From positions 1 to 64,000 of the forward strand of contig JAVKFY010000037.1 of assembly GCA_040223615.1 (NCBI GenBank): a stretch of 64,000 nucleotides of DNA. Reading direction: 5' to 3'. Below, one piece after another: positions 20,223 through 29,080 of the stretch. The translations under genes and the position numbers were made by a program. Origin of the DNA: JAVKFY01 sp040223615 (GTDB lineage: Bacteria > Pseudomonadota > Alphaproteobacteria > GCA-2731375). The notes beneath the pieces are model-generated. The model had not been told where the DNA came from, ran no database searches, and saw nothing but the letters and a program-made list of their open reading frames with translations. Numbering within the stretch: position 1 is the first letter of the stretch; each line of letters begins with the position of its first letter.

Positions 20223-20720
20223 ATGAGCACGCCGCTGCAGATCTCGCTCGCCGACGACGGCACCGTGCCGAACAGTCCATTGCCGCTGCTGGTCTACGAG
20301 GCGGCGCTCGCCGACCGGGCCGCCGGCGCGGTGCAGGATCTGTTCGCCGCCAACGGCTGGCCCGGCGGCTGGGTCAACGGCGTGTTCACGCATCACCACT
20401 ACCACTCCACGGCGCACGAGGTGCTGGGCGTGATCTCCGGCTGGGCCGAGGTGCTGTTCGGTGGCCCCGCTGGCAAGCGCCTGCGCGTCGAGGCCGGCGA
20501 CGTGGTTGTGGTGCCGGCCGGCGTCGCGCACTGCAATGTCGGCCAAGGCGATGGATTCTCGTGTGTCGGCGCCTACCCCGCCGGCCAGCATCCCGACCAC
20601 TGCCGCGACACCGGCGCCGACCGCGACGACGCGCTGGCCAACATCGCCGCCGTGCCGCTGCCGGCGCAGGACCCGGTGCATGGCAGTAAAGGGCCGCTGC
20701 TCGAAGCCTGGGGCGGATGA
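20223..20720 (+). CDS. Cupin family protein (YjlB-like)
   Basis: The product of about 165 residues is a single cupin. Motif 1 contains HHHYHSTAHEVLGVISG and motif 2 GDVVVVPAGVAHCNVG, giving the expected metal-binding His and Glu. The length and the DHCR region near the C-terminus resemble Bacillus YjlB, whose function is unknown. A second ATG four codons upstream (20211) is possible. The short gap before it (20138-20222) holds only GC-rich sequence without a clear promoter. It overlaps the next gene by four bases. Confidence 0.82.
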   Translation: MSTPLQISLADDGTVPNSPLPLLVYEAALADRAAGAVQDLFAANGWPGGWVNGVFTHHHYHSTAHEVLGVISGWAEVLFGGPAGKRLRVEAGDVVVVPAGVAHCNVGQGDGFSCVGAYPAGQHPDHCRDTGADRDDALANIAAVPLPAQDPVHGSKGPLLEAWGG

Positions 20721-21613
20721 GCACGAACGTCCGGGCGATCGGGCTGCTGCTGGCTTCGATCGGGTTCATCACCGTCGTCGACACCATCGCCAAGCTGAAG
20801 ACCGCGGACCTGCATCCGCTGCACATCGTCTGGGGCTACTTCTTCGGCATCAGCCTGACACTGGGCACCTACGCCATGATCCGCCGGCGTACCGGTTTCG
20901 TGGCGACGATGCGCACGCGTCGACTGCCGCTGCACATGGCCCGGACGCTGGCGATGATGACCTCGATCGGGATGCTCTTCATCGCGCTGCAGTGGCTGCC
21001 GCTGGCCGACTGCACCGCGATCAACTTCACGTCGCCGCTGTTCATCACCGCGCTTTCGGTGCCGATGCTGGGCGAACGCGTCGGCCCGCACCGCTGGGCC
21101 GCGGTGGCGATCGGCCTGGCTGGCGTGCTGCTGATCGTCCAGCCCGGCTCCAACCTGGCGCAGTGGGCGGCGCTGCTGCCGCTGGCTGGCGCCTTCTTCT
21201 TCGCGCTGTACCAGCTCACCACCCGGGTGCTGTCGTCGACCGAGCCGACCTTCCGTACGCTGATGTACACGGGCGTCGGCGGGCTGTTCTGGTGTTCGCT
21301 GCTGGTGCCGTTCTTCTGGCGCCCGATGGAGCTCGCCGACTGGGGCCTGTTCGTGTTCATCGGCCTGCTCGGCGCCGCCGCGCACCTGTGCCTGATCAGC
21401 GCATTTGGTCTCGCCGAGGCCTCGCTGCTGGCGCCGTTCAACTATTCCAAGATCATCTGGGCGACGATCGCCGGCTACCTGGTGTTCGGCGAGCTGCCGA
21501 CGCTGAACACCCTGGCCGGCGCCGCCATCATCGCCGCCGCCGGGCTTTACGTGCTGTGGCGGGAGAACCGGAGCGAGGTCAGTCGTCTCCGGCCGGCACC
21601 GCCACGGGCGTGA
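20717..21613 (+). CDS. EamA/DMT family transporter
   Basis: The 298-residue membrane protein has ten predicted transmembrane helices in two EamA repeats. The first repeat ends near VGPHRWAAVAIGLAGVLLIV and the second near FGELPTLNTLAGAAIIAAAGLYVLWRE, the standard ends of the repeats. The family exports metabolites such as amino acids, but substrate is unknown. It overlaps the cupin gene by ATGA-type coupling and overlaps the convergent MFS gene by 35 bases at the 3' end. Confidence 0.88.
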   Translation: MSTNVRAIGLLLASIGFITVVDTIAKLKTADLHPLHIVWGYFFGISLTLGTYAMIRRRTGFVATMRTRRLPLHMARTLAMMTSIGMLFIALQWLPLADCTAINFTSPLFITALSVPMLGERVGPHRWAAVAIGLAGVLLIVQPGSNLAQWAALLPLAGAFFFALYQLTTRVLSSTEPTFRTLMYTGVGGLFWCSLLVPFFWRPMELADWGLFVFIGLLGAAAHLCLISAFGLAEASLLAPFNYSKIIWATIAGYLVFGELPTLNTLAGAAIIAAAGLYVLWRENRSEVSRLRPAPPRA

Positions 21614-22793
21614 CGTCGCGCCAGCGTTCGCCGGGCAGCAGCAACGCGGCGGCCACCGCGATCGCCGCGGCCCCCGCCAGCACCCAGAACAGCGCGTCAA
21701 GCGAGCCGGTCAGGCTGTGGATGATCGGGATCACCGCCAGGCCGATGGTGCTGACGCCAAGCGACAGCACGAACTTGGCGCCAAAAACCTGGCCGCGCCA
21801 CTTCAACGGCGTGTAGCGCGCCAGCAGCGCGTTCTCCGCCGGCTGGCCAAGAACATTCAAGGTCAGCATCAGCGCCACCACCGGCACCAGCGCCGGCCCG
21901 AACAACACCATCGCCAGCAGGTAGACCGGTGGCTGCGCCGCCAGGCAGGCGACGTAGACCGGCTTCAGCCGGTAGCGCTCGGCCAGCTCGCCGCCGATCA
22001 GCTGGCTCGCGGCGGCAACGAGGTAGACCACGGTCACCAACCCGCCGATGCCGAGCACGCCGGCACCGGCGATATCGTCGGTCAACCGCTCCTGGAACAC
22101 CTTCGGCAGCGAATAGGACACCGCCTGGTAGATCAGGCCGATGCAGGTGATCGTGATCGCCAGCACGATGAAGGCGCGCTTGATCTCGCCGGCCTGCGGC
22201 GCCGGCTGCGGCGCGACGTCGGCGTCGGAGTCGATAATCGCGCCGGCGCGCAGCGCCACGACGAAGGCGAGCCCGGTCGCCAGACACACCGCGCCCGGCA
22301 CGATGAAGGCGGCGCGCCAGCCCCACAGGTCGGCCAGCAGGCCGGCGGTGACCGCCGCGATCGCGGTGCCAAGCGAGCCGAACACGCCGTTCAGCCCCAG
22401 CGCCCGGCCCCGGTTCCTGGCGTTCTTCACCAGCCAGGGAATGCCGACGGGGTGATAGATCGAGGCGAAGATGCCGATCAGGCCAAGCCCGATGCCCATG
22501 CCGAGCGGCCCGTCGACCAGCCCGGTGAAAATAGAGGCCGCGCCGGTGCCGATGAAGAACACCGCCATCATGCCCGTCGCCGACCACTTGTCGCCGAGCC
22601 AGCCAGCCGGCAGCGCACACAGCCCGAACAGGATCGCGCCGGGGATCGAATAGGCAAACAGCGTCGCGTACGGCACCTGCCATTCGCGCTCCAGCACCAG
22701 CACCACGGTGGCGAAGAACAGCACGAACATGTGGCTGTAGGTGTGCGCGACGCTGGAAAAGCCGAGCGTAAGGCGCGACGACGACGATGGCAT
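21579..22793 (-). CDS. Major facilitator superfamily transporter
   Basis: This protein of about 404 residues has 12 predicted membrane helices. The opening GFSSVAHTYSHMFVLFFATV and the GWLGDKWSATGMM loop between helices 2 and 3 recall the fosmidomycin-resistance-like branch of MFS. The ATG at 22793 has GAAGGG upstream; an ATG ten codons earlier (22823) is also open. Substrate unknown. Its 3' end overlaps the EamA gene on the opposite strand. Confidence 0.83.
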   Translation of the reverse strand: MPSSSSRLTLGFSSVAHTYSHMFVLFFATVVLVLEREWQVPYATLFAYSIPGAILFGLCALPAGWLGDKWSATGMMAVFFIGTGAASIFTGLVDGPLGMGIGLGLIGIFASIYHPVGIPWLVKNARNRGRALGLNGVFGSLGTAIAAVTAGLLADLWGWRAAFIVPGAVCLATGLAFVVALRAGAIIDSDADVAPQPAPQAGEIKRAFIVLAITITCIGLIYQAVSYSLPKVFQERLTDDIAGAGVLGIGGLVTVVYLVAAASQLIGGELAERYRLKPVYVACLAAQPPVYLLAMVLFGPALVPVVALMLTLNVLGQPAENALLARYTPLKWRGQVFGAKFVLSLGVSTIGLAVIPIIHSLTGSLDALFWVLAGAAAIAVAAALLLPGERWRDVTPVAVPAGDD

Positions 22794-22874
22794 CTTCGAT
22801 GGCCCTTCGGTATGCGGAGGCATGGTCTACCATGCCGACTCGGGCGGAGACAGGGCCATTAGGGGATAGGTGGT

Positions 22875-23891
22875 ATGCGTTGGGACCGGATGCTGCGCGC
22901 GGTGCAGGCGCATGCCGAGGGCGAGGTCGGCCGGGTGATCACCGGCGGTTTCGACGCGCCGCCGGGCGCCACCATCGCCGACAAGTCGCGCTGGCTGGCC
23001 GAGAACGAGGACGGCCTGCGTCGCCTGGCATTGTACGAGCCGCGCGGATCGGCGGCGATGTTTGCGACGCTTCTGGTGCCGCCGTGCGACCCGAACGCCG
23101 ATCTCGGCCTGATCATCATGGGTTCGGTCGACTATCCGGCGATGTCCGGCTCGAACGCGATGTGCGCGGTGACGGTGGCACTGGAGACCGGCTCGATTGC
23201 GATGCAGGAACCGAAGACCGAGCTGATCCTGGACACGCCGGCCGGACTGGTGCTGGCAACGGCGATTTGCGCCAACGGGCGCTGCGAGTCGGTGACGCTC
23301 ACCGGCCTGGAAAGCTTCGCGGTGGCTGCCGACGCGCCGATCGAAGTCGAGGGTATCGGCGAGGTACGTTGCGACATCGCCTACGGCGGTGCCTTCTATG
23401 CACTGGTCGACGCCGCCGCGCTCGACCTCAAGCTGGTGCCGGCCGAGGCGCGCAAGATCGTCGAGCTCGGCGAGCGCATCACGGCCGCCGCGCGCGAACA
23501 GTTTCCGATTACCCATCCATCCCGGCCGCACATCTCCGGCATCATGGCGACTCACTTCGGCGGCCCGCCGGACGGCGACGGCGTCCGGCGCTCGGCCATG
23601 GCGCTGCCGCCCGGCCGCCTCGACCGCTCACCTTGCGGCACCGGCACATTGGCGAAGCTGGCCGCCCTGCACGCGCGCGGCGAGATCAAGATCGGCGACA
23701 CGCTGATCCACGAGTCGATCATCGGCACCCGCTTCCACGCCACCCTGGAGAGCATCGACGGCGGCGTCGCGCGCGCCGCGCTGACAGGTCGCGCCTGGAT
23801 CACCGGCCTGCTGCAACTCGGCGCCAGCCCCGACGACCCGCTGGCCGACGGCTTCGTGTTGCCGGACACGTGGGGGCCGTCAGCGGTGTGA
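22875..23891 (+). CDS. Proline racemase superfamily enzyme (hydroxyproline epimerase/dehydratase type)
   Basis: The 338-residue protein belongs to the proline racemase superfamily. The first catalytic position, usually in a CGHG-type motif, is MSGSNAMC, giving Ser in place of Cys. The second is DRSPCGTGT, with Cys kept. Ser/Cys members include 4-hydroxyproline 2-epimerases and trans-3-hydroxyproline dehydratases rather than true proline racemases. FGGPPDGDG and GTRFHATLE are conserved. AGGTGG lies just before the ATG. It stands alone and divergent from the MFS gene; no other hydroxyproline pathway genes are nearby. Confidence 0.87.
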   Translation: MRWDRMLRAVQAHAEGEVGRVITGGFDAPPGATIADKSRWLAENEDGLRRLALYEPRGSAAMFATLLVPPCDPNADLGLIIMGSVDYPAMSGSNAMCAVTVALETGSIAMQEPKTELILDTPAGLVLATAICANGRCESVTLTGLESFAVAADAPIEVEGIGEVRCDIAYGGAFYALVDAAALDLKLVPAEARKIVELGERITAAAREQFPITHPSRPHISGIMATHFGGPPDGDGVRRSAMALPPGRLDRSPCGTGTLAKLAALHARGEIKIGDTLIHESIIGTRFHATLESIDGGVARAALTGRAWITGLLQLGASPDDPLADGFVLPDTWGPSAV

Positions 23892-25451
23892 CCTGGCCCG
23901 GTCCGCGATCGAGACGACGCCGTAGTCGCCACGCGACCAGACCACCGTCCCGCAGTCGCTTGCCGTCTTCAACGTCGCCGGCAGCACCGTGACCAGGTAG
24001 TCGGCGGGTTCCTCGGCCAGCCTCGCGCAACCGGCCGCGAACACGTCCCGGCGCCACAATACCAGGCGGTACCATCGCGCCAGGTCGGCCTTCGACGTCG
24101 GCACGAACTTGAAGCTCACCAGGGTCGGCCGGCCGATCAGCCGTTCGAATGCGATCCAGGCTGGGTCGAAGTCGTTCGCAGACGTTGGCTCGACGACGAC
24201 GACGGCGTCCGGCGCCGTGTTCGCCCGCAACCAGTCGATCAGCACATGAACGTCAGGGTCCGCGAACTCAAACGCGGCGGGCAGACGGCCATGCTGGCTC
24301 ATGACCTGCCCGGCCGACACGATCCGCGGCCCGGCATAGACCGCCGCCAGCAGCAGCATCGGCCCAATGAGAGCCGACCGCACCGGTCCCGACAGGCGGT
24401 CCACGATCCATTGCATGAGTACCAGCAGCGACAGCAGCAGGATCAGCGAATTCGGCCGGAACACGAAGAACCTGGCGAGGATCAATGTGTCTCGATCCAG
24501 ATACGACAGCACATAGACGGCGACCAGGTAGCCGTGCAGCAGCGCCAGCCAGATGAACAGCGTGCGCCGGGGCGGTTCACCGCGCCGCGCCAGCAGCAAC
24601 AGCACCGGGATCGCCGCGATCACCAGCACAAAGCCCGGCAGCCAGTAGCCGAGCCGCTGGGTGCTGGCGAAGGGTGCCGTGTGATGCGCGTTGCGAATCA
24701 CCGTGTAGATCTCGTTCAGGCTGACCCCGAGATCGGCGACATCCGGGTCGGCGACGATGAACTGCTGGTGGATGAGCAGGACGAGAACCGGAATGACCGC
24801 CACGACGTAGAGCAGCGCGAACCGCGCCACGCGGCGCGGCGCGGTCCCCTGCAGCGCCATCAGCAGCAGGATGGCGCCGGCCCAGAAGGCGCCGACGAGG
24901 AAGTGGAAGTAGGTCGCCAGCGCGACCAGCAGCACCGCGCTGATCGGGCCGCCACGCGATGCGCGCGCGATCGCCGCCAGTACCGCCACATAGGCGAATA
25001 TCTTCGCTTCGATCCCGGCGAACAGCCAGGCCACGGCGAAGTAGCACTGGCCGACGATGATGAACGTCATCAAGGCCGCCGCCACCGCGCCGGCGGACAG
25101 TCGCCAGGCCCGCGCGAGCATGGCGACGGTGACCGCGAAGGCGACGACCATGGCGAGCCGCAGGACGATCAGTGCCAGGTCTTTACCGAATAGCTCCACC
25201 AGCCAGCCGATGAGGGCAAAGCTGACGATGCGCACGTCGGCGGTGTCGAATATGGCGCTGTGCGGCGCGAAAGCCTCGGGCGCCACGAAGTACAGCGCGA
25301 GATCGAAATAGTGGATCTCGTTCTGATCCCAGCGCAGCGGCGCCAGCGTGAGCAGCAGAACGACCGCCGCCGTCAGGAACACCAATCCCGATCGCGCCGG
25401 ATCGGTGAACGGCGCCAACCAACGGTTCGTGAACGCCGCTAGTGGTTGCAT
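23880..25451 (-). CDS. Polytopic membrane protein with C-terminal soluble domain, GT-C-like
   Basis: The 523-residue protein has about ten to twelve hydrophobic segments, with an aspartate/asparagine loop after the first (LRWDQNEIHYFDLALYF). A soluble C-terminal domain of about 130 residues follows (VHVLIDWLRANTAPDAVVVVEP and on). This layout resembles GT-C glycosyltransferases and DUF6798-type proteins, but I cannot find a definite family motif. The stop overlaps the racemase gene by 12 bases in convergent orientation. Confidence 0.65.
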   Translation of the reverse strand: MQPLAAFTNRWLAPFTDPARSGLVFLTAAVVLLLTLAPLRWDQNEIHYFDLALYFVAPEAFAPHSAIFDTADVRIVSFALIGWLVELFGKDLALIVLRLAMVVAFAVTVAMLARAWRLSAGAVAAALMTFIIVGQCYFAVAWLFAGIEAKIFAYVAVLAAIARASRGGPISAVLLVALATYFHFLVGAFWAGAILLLMALQGTAPRRVARFALLYVVAVIPVLVLLIHQQFIVADPDVADLGVSLNEIYTVIRNAHHTAPFASTQRLGYWLPGFVLVIAAIPVLLLLARRGEPPRRTLFIWLALLHGYLVAVYVLSYLDRDTLILARFFVFRPNSLILLLSLLVLMQWIVDRLSGPVRSALIGPMLLLAAVYAGPRIVSAGQVMSQHGRLPAAFEFADPDVHVLIDWLRANTAPDAVVVVEPTSANDFDPAWIAFERLIGRPTLVSFKFVPTSKADLARWYRLVLWRRDVFAAGCARLAEEPADYLVTVLPATLKTASDCGTVVWSRGDYGVVSIADRARSHR

Positions 25452-25516
25452 CTTCGGCGTCGAAGCCGGAACGGCCGCAGCGCTAGAGCGCCAGGGCCGA
25501 TGGAATGCGCCCGATG

Positions 25517-25846
25517 CTAGTCGTCATCGTCGCGGGTCTCGCGGATGATCCAGCTCAGGAAGTCCGGGTTGCCGCCCTGGATCGGCAGCGAAACCACGCA
25601 CGGTACGTCGTCGGGATGCTCGGCGCGCACCGTCTGATTGACCTGGCCGATCAGCGACGCGCGGGTTTTCACCGTCATTGCCGTCTCCTCGCCCTCCTGG
25701 ACGTCGCCGTCCCAGCGGTAGATCGCGGTATGGCCGCCGTGCACGTTGACGCAGGCCGCGAGCCGCTTGTCCACCAGCACGCGCCCGATGCGACAGGCGG
25801 TGGCCTTGTCAGGACAGGTGACGTAAAGCAGGACGTAGTCGTTCAT
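25517..25846 (-). CDS. cutA: Divalent cation tolerance protein CutA
   Basis: CutA forms small trimers; it was linked to copper tolerance but its precise role is uncertain. The protein of about 109 residues opens MNDYVLLYVTCPDKATA, continues VDKRLAACVNVHGGHTAIYRWDG and has EETAMTVKTRA and HPDDVPCVVSLPI, all family-typical. ATG 25846 has GGAG eight bases before it; the ATG two codons earlier would be too close. The start lies inside the 3' end of ctaA (38-base overlap), so the two genes are coupled. Confidence 0.93.
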   Translation of the reverse strand: MNDYVLLYVTCPDKATACRIGRVLVDKRLAACVNVHGGHTAIYRWDGDVQEGEETAMTVKTRASLIGQVNQTVRAEHPDDVPCVVSLPIQGGNPDFLSWIIRETRDDDD

Positions 25847-26897
25847 CGCCATTCTCCGTCTGGACGGCCGGCTCCAGCGACCGGTGCAACGCCCACAAAA
25901 CCGCCAGCAGCAGGGCCAGCGCGCCGGCCTGATGCGCCACGCCGAGCCAAACCGGCACCTGCGCCAACAGCGTGGCGATGCCGAGCGTCACTTGCAGGGC
26001 GAGCGCCGCCACGATCCAGGTGCCGCGTGCCCAGCCGATGCGCCACGCGGTCGCCAGCGTCGCCGCCACCAGCAGATAGGCGCCCCAGCGGTGATTTAGC
26101 TGCACCGAGGTCGGGTTCCACAGCAGGTCGTGCCACAGCGGAGTGCCGACATAGGCATCCGACGGCACCCAGACGCCGTTCATCGTCGGGAACGTGTTGT
26201 AGGCCAGCCCGGCGCTGAGCCCAGCCACCAGCGCCCCGGACAGCAACTGCAGGAAGCCGAGCACGCCGAGGCCCGCAAGCCACGTTGCCGGCCCGTTCCA
26301 GGCGCGCCCGCGCGGCCGCAGGATATCGAGCGCGACCCACACCAGCGCCAGCAGGATCGCCACCGCCAGGCCCAGGTGCGTCGCCAGCCGCAGGTGACTG
26401 ACGTCCGGCCGGTCGACCAGGCCGGAGGCGACCATCCACCAGCCGACGGCGCCCTGCAGCCCGCCCAGCACGAACAGGCCGACGAGCTGCGGCAACCGGT
26501 GGCGGCGAACCCGGCCGGTCAATGCGAACCACACGAACGGTACCGCGAAGGCGAGCCCGATCAGCCGCCCCCAAAGCCGGTGCGCGTACTCGAACCCGAA
26601 GATCAGCTTGAACTCGTCCAGCGTCATGCCGCGATTGACGAGCTTGTACTCCGGAAAATTCTTGTAGTCGGCGAACGCCGCTTCCCAGGCCGCGTCGGTC
26701 AGCGGCGGCAGCCAGCCGGTGACCGGCCGCCAGTCGACCATCGACAAGCCAGATTCGGTCAGCCGCGTGGCACCGCCGAGCAGCACCATAAACACGACCA
26801 TGGCGGCCACCACGAGCAGCCAGATGCCGACCGGCAGCTCGCTCTTGCGATGTTCTCTTGTGGATGAAGTGGTCGGAGCGGCGGGACTCGAACCCAC
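25809..26897 (-). CDS. ctaA: Heme A synthase (CtaA/COX15)
   Basis: The enzyme oxidises heme O to heme A for cytochrome oxidase. The protein has eight membrane segments. LLGGATRLTESGLSMVDWRPVTGWLPP marks the N-terminal end, and heme-binding histidines lie in FEYAHRLWGR, THLGLAV, NHRWGAY and AHQAGA. The start is a problem. The GTG at 26897 lies inside the tRNA-Pro gene, and no ATG, GTG or TTG occurs in frame between the tRNA end and the first membrane helix. GTG at 26813 and ATG at 26801 would cut that helix. Product certain, start uncertain. Confidence 0.9.
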   Translation of the reverse strand: MGSSPAAPTTSSTREHRKSELPVGIWLLVVAAMVVFMVLLGGATRLTESGLSMVDWRPVTGWLPPLTDAAWEAAFADYKNFPEYKLVNRGMTLDEFKLIFGFEYAHRLWGRLIGLAFAVPFVWFALTGRVRRHRLPQLVGLFVLGGLQGAVGWWMVASGLVDRPDVSHLRLATHLGLAVAILLALVWVALDILRPRGRAWNGPATWLAGLGVLGFLQLLSGALVAGLSAGLAYNTFPTMNGVWVPSDAYVGTPLWHDLLWNPTSVQLNHRWGAYLLVAATLATAWRIGWARGTWIVAALALQVTLGIATLLAQVPVWLGVAHQAGALALLLAVLWALHRSLEPAVQTENGDERLRPALRHLS

Positions 26898-26946
26898 GAC
26901 CTCTAGCTCCCCATGCTAGCGCGCTACCAGGCTGCGCCACGCTCCG
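26870..26946 (-). tRNA. tRNA-Pro (GGG)
   Basis: A complete 77-base cloverleaf: acceptor CGGAGCG / CGCTCCG, D arm GCGC / GCGC, anticodon stem CTAGC / GCTAG with loop ATGGGGA (anticodon GGG), and T arm GTGGG-TTCGAGT-CCCGC. Discriminator A and an encoded CCA end are present. The gene sits downstream of merR in the arrangement usual for alphaproteobacteria. The ctaA frame runs into it from the other end. Confidence 0.97.
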
Positions 26947-27006
26947 GACCAGCCGTCCAAGGACGGGCCGGCACTATACACGCGTTGGCGCTGACGTCAC
27001 CTCAAA

Positions 27007-27043
27007 CGTAGCTTGAATGGAGCGAAGCGCAATGCGGGCGCAA
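27007..27043 (+). repeat. Partial copy of a dispersed REP-like element
   Basis: CGTAGCTTGAATGGAGCGAAGCG followed by CAATGCGGGCGCAAC closely resembles the first half of the element at 58666-58755 (CGTAGCCCGCATGTCGCGAAGCG then AAATGCGGG and GGCGCAAC). It lies between tRNA-Pro and merR, in a 204-base gap that otherwise shows nothing I recognise. The second half of the element is missing here. Confidence 0.55.
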
Positions 27044-27150
27044 CATTTCCGCCTGGCGTTCAACATCTGTGGATTTCGCCACGCGGCAACCGGGTTACGG
27101 ATATGGAGTTTGAAGATCCGGCGGACAATCGTCGCCGTGCTGTTCGGCCG

Positions 27151-27630
27151 TCAGCGCCGCCGCAGCAGCTCGCGCAGGCGTTGCAGGTCGTCGACCACCT
27201 GGTTCAAGCGACGACGCCCCTGGTCGCTCAGGCGCGGCGTGTCGCCGGTGCCGGAACCGCTCGCCGCCGGCGCCATGACCGTGGCCGCAACGGGCTCGGC
27301 GCTATCGCCGTCGTGCAGGCGCCGTCCCGCTTCGACAACGGACTTTGCGCCGTTTTCTTTAAGTAACTTCTGAACACCCTTGATGGTGAAACCGTCGACA
27401 TAAAGCAGGTGGCGGATGCCGCGCAGCAGGTCGACGTCTTCGGGGCGATAGTAGCGCCGCCCGCCGCCACGCTTCAGCGGCCGGACCTGGGTGAACTTGC
27501 TCTCCCAGAATCGCAGCACGTGCTGCGGCACATCGAGGTCGTCGGCGACTTCCGAAATGGTTCGGAACGCCTCCGGCGACTTCGGAGCGCGGCGGCCGTT
27601 GCCGACCTGGCGTTCGCCCGTATCGACCAT
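27151..27630 (-). CDS. MerR family transcriptional regulator
   Basis: The 159-residue protein has the MerR helix-turn-helix and wing at residues 24-92: FRTISEVADDLDVPQHVLRFWESKF, RGGGRRYYRPEDVDLL and FTIKGVQKLL. The short C-terminal tail has no cysteines for metal sensing and ends in a helical RRRLNQVVDDLQRLRELL. This protein is a constant neighbour of ihfA in alphaproteobacteria, but its target is unknown to me. It starts three bases after the ihfA stop and is probably co-transcribed with it. Confidence 0.93.
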   Translation of the reverse strand: MVDTGERQVGNGRRAPKSPEAFRTISEVADDLDVPQHVLRFWESKFTQVRPLKRGGGRRYYRPEDVDLLRGIRHLLYVDGFTIKGVQKLLKENGAKSVVEAGRRLHDGDSAEPVAATVMAPAASGSGTGDTPRLSDQGRRRLNQVVDDLQRLRELLRRR

Positions 27631-27633
27631 TGG

Positions 27634-27951
27634 CTAGGGCTGCTCCTCGGTGCTGCTAAGCGCCCGGTTGATCTGTTCCTTGAGGACGTGGCTGGGGCGG
27701 AAAACAAGCACCCGGCGCGGGTCGATCGGCACTTCCTCGCCGGTCTTCGGGTTGCGCCCGATGCGGCCGCCCTTCTGGCGCACCGAGAAGCTGCCGAAGC
27801 TGGAGATCTTCACCGTGTCGCCCTGCACCAGACGGTCGCCGATCTCGGCCAGCACCGACTCGACGAGCTGCGCCGACTCGTTACGCGACAGGCCGACTTC
27901 CTGATAGACGGCCTCGCTGAGATGTGCCCGGGTAATCGTGTGACCGGCCAT
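27634..27951 (-). CDS. ihfA: Integration host factor alpha subunit
   Basis: IhfA pairs with IhfB to bend DNA sharply at specific sites, and so affects transcription, recombination and replication. The 105-residue protein shows ITRAHLSEAVYQEVGLSRNES, then LVQGDTVKISSFGSFSVRQK, and the beta arm RIGRNPKTGEEVPIDPRRVLVFRPS with the intercalating proline. Length is normal. It is upstream of merR and downstream of fabH, which ends 140 bases earlier; the gap contains AT-rich sequence probably holding its own promoter. Confidence 0.95.
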   Translation of the reverse strand: MAGHTITRAHLSEAVYQEVGLSRNESAQLVESVLAEIGDRLVQGDTVKISSFGSFSVRQKGGRIGRNPKTGEEVPIDPRRVLVFRPSHVLKEQINRALSSTEEQP

Positions 27952-28091
27952 GGTCTCTGTCCCTGCCCCAACGCCTAAAGTGAAATCTTAGCGTAGCGCT
28001 ATTCTTCCGTCAATATCAACGGGATGCAGGCAGGTTTTTAAGTTGATTGACGAAAAGAATATGACGGCGGTCTAGTTAACCATAACCACGA

Positions 28092-29069
28092 CTACCACCG
28101 CGCCAGCGCCGCACCCCAGGTAAATCCGCCGCCCATCGCCTCCATCAGCACCAGGTCGCCCTGCTTGATGCGGCCGTCATCGACCGCTGTGGCCAACGCC
28201 AGCGGCACCGAGGCGGCCGACGTGTTGCCGTGCCGGTCGATGGTGGTAATGACCTTCTCGGCCGGCAGGCCGAGCTTGCGGCCGGTATGGTCGATGATGC
28301 GCTTGTTGGCCTGGTGCGGCACCAGCCAGTCGATGTCCTTGGCCGTCAGCTCGTTCTGATCCAGCGCCTCGCACACCACCGAGGTGAGGTTCTTCACCGC
28401 GTGCTTGTAAACCTCCGGACCCTTCATCCGCAGATAACCGGTGGTCTGGGTCGAGGATACGCCGCCGTCGACATAGAGCATGTCACGTTGGCGGCCATCG
28501 GAATGCAGGTGGGTGGAGATCACGCCGCGGCCGTTGCGGGCGTCGCCGTTCGCCATCTTGGCGGCGCTGAGCACCACCGCGCCGGCGCCGTCGCCGAACA
28601 GCACGCAGGTGGTGCGGTCTTCCCAGTCCAGGATCCGGCTGAAGGTCTCCGCGCCGCAGACCAGCACGTTCTTGGCCTGGCCGGCGCGAATGAAGTTGTC
28701 CGCCACCGCCATCGCGTAGATGAAGCCGGTGCAAACCGCCTGCACGTCGAAGGCGGCGCCGTGATGGATGCCCAGACGCGCCTGTACCGTGGTCGCGGTC
28801 GCCGGGAAGGTGTTGTCCGGTGTCGCGGTGGCCAGCACGATCAGGTCAATGTCGTCGGCCGGCATGTCGGCGCTCTTCAGGGCCCGGGTACAGGCTATCA
28901 GCGCCAGATCGGACGTCACTTCGCCCTCGGCCGCGATGTGGCGATTGCGGATGCCGGTGCGCTCGACGATCCAGTCGTCGCTGGTATCGACGATTGCCGC
29001 CATGTCGTCGTTGGAGAGCTGCTTTTCCGGCAGGTAGGCGCCACAACCGACGATGATGGACCGAAACAT
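28092..29069 (-). CDS. fabH: Beta-ketoacyl-ACP synthase III
   Basis: FabH starts fatty-acid synthesis by condensing acetyl-CoA with malonyl-ACP. The 325-residue protein has the catalytic Cys in FDVQAVCTGFIYA (about residue 113), His in VPHQANKRI (about 251) and Asn in DRHGNTSAASVPLA (about 281). ERTGIRNRHIA is also conserved. It follows plsX by 11 bases, an order shared with most proteobacteria. Confidence 0.97.
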   Translation of the reverse strand: MFRSIIVGCGAYLPEKQLSNDDMAAIVDTSDDWIVERTGIRNRHIAAEGEVTSDLALIACTRALKSADMPADDIDLIVLATATPDNTFPATATTVQARLGIHHGAAFDVQAVCTGFIYAMAVADNFIRAGQAKNVLVCGAETFSRILDWEDRTTCVLFGDGAGAVVLSAAKMANGDARNGRGVISTHLHSDGRQRDMLYVDGGVSSTQTTGYLRMKGPEVYKHAVKNLTSVVCEALDQNELTAKDIDWLVPHQANKRIIDHTGRKLGLPAEKVITTIDRHGNTSAASVPLALATAVDDGRIKQGDLVLMEAMGGGFTWGAALARW

Positions 29070-29080
29070 GGATGCGCGCT

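Noticed and set aside
26897..26946. Longer ctaA N-terminus read through the whole tRNA gene on the minus strand
   Set aside because: The further upstream translation has no family resemblance; the tRNA cloverleaf is perfect and takes precedence.
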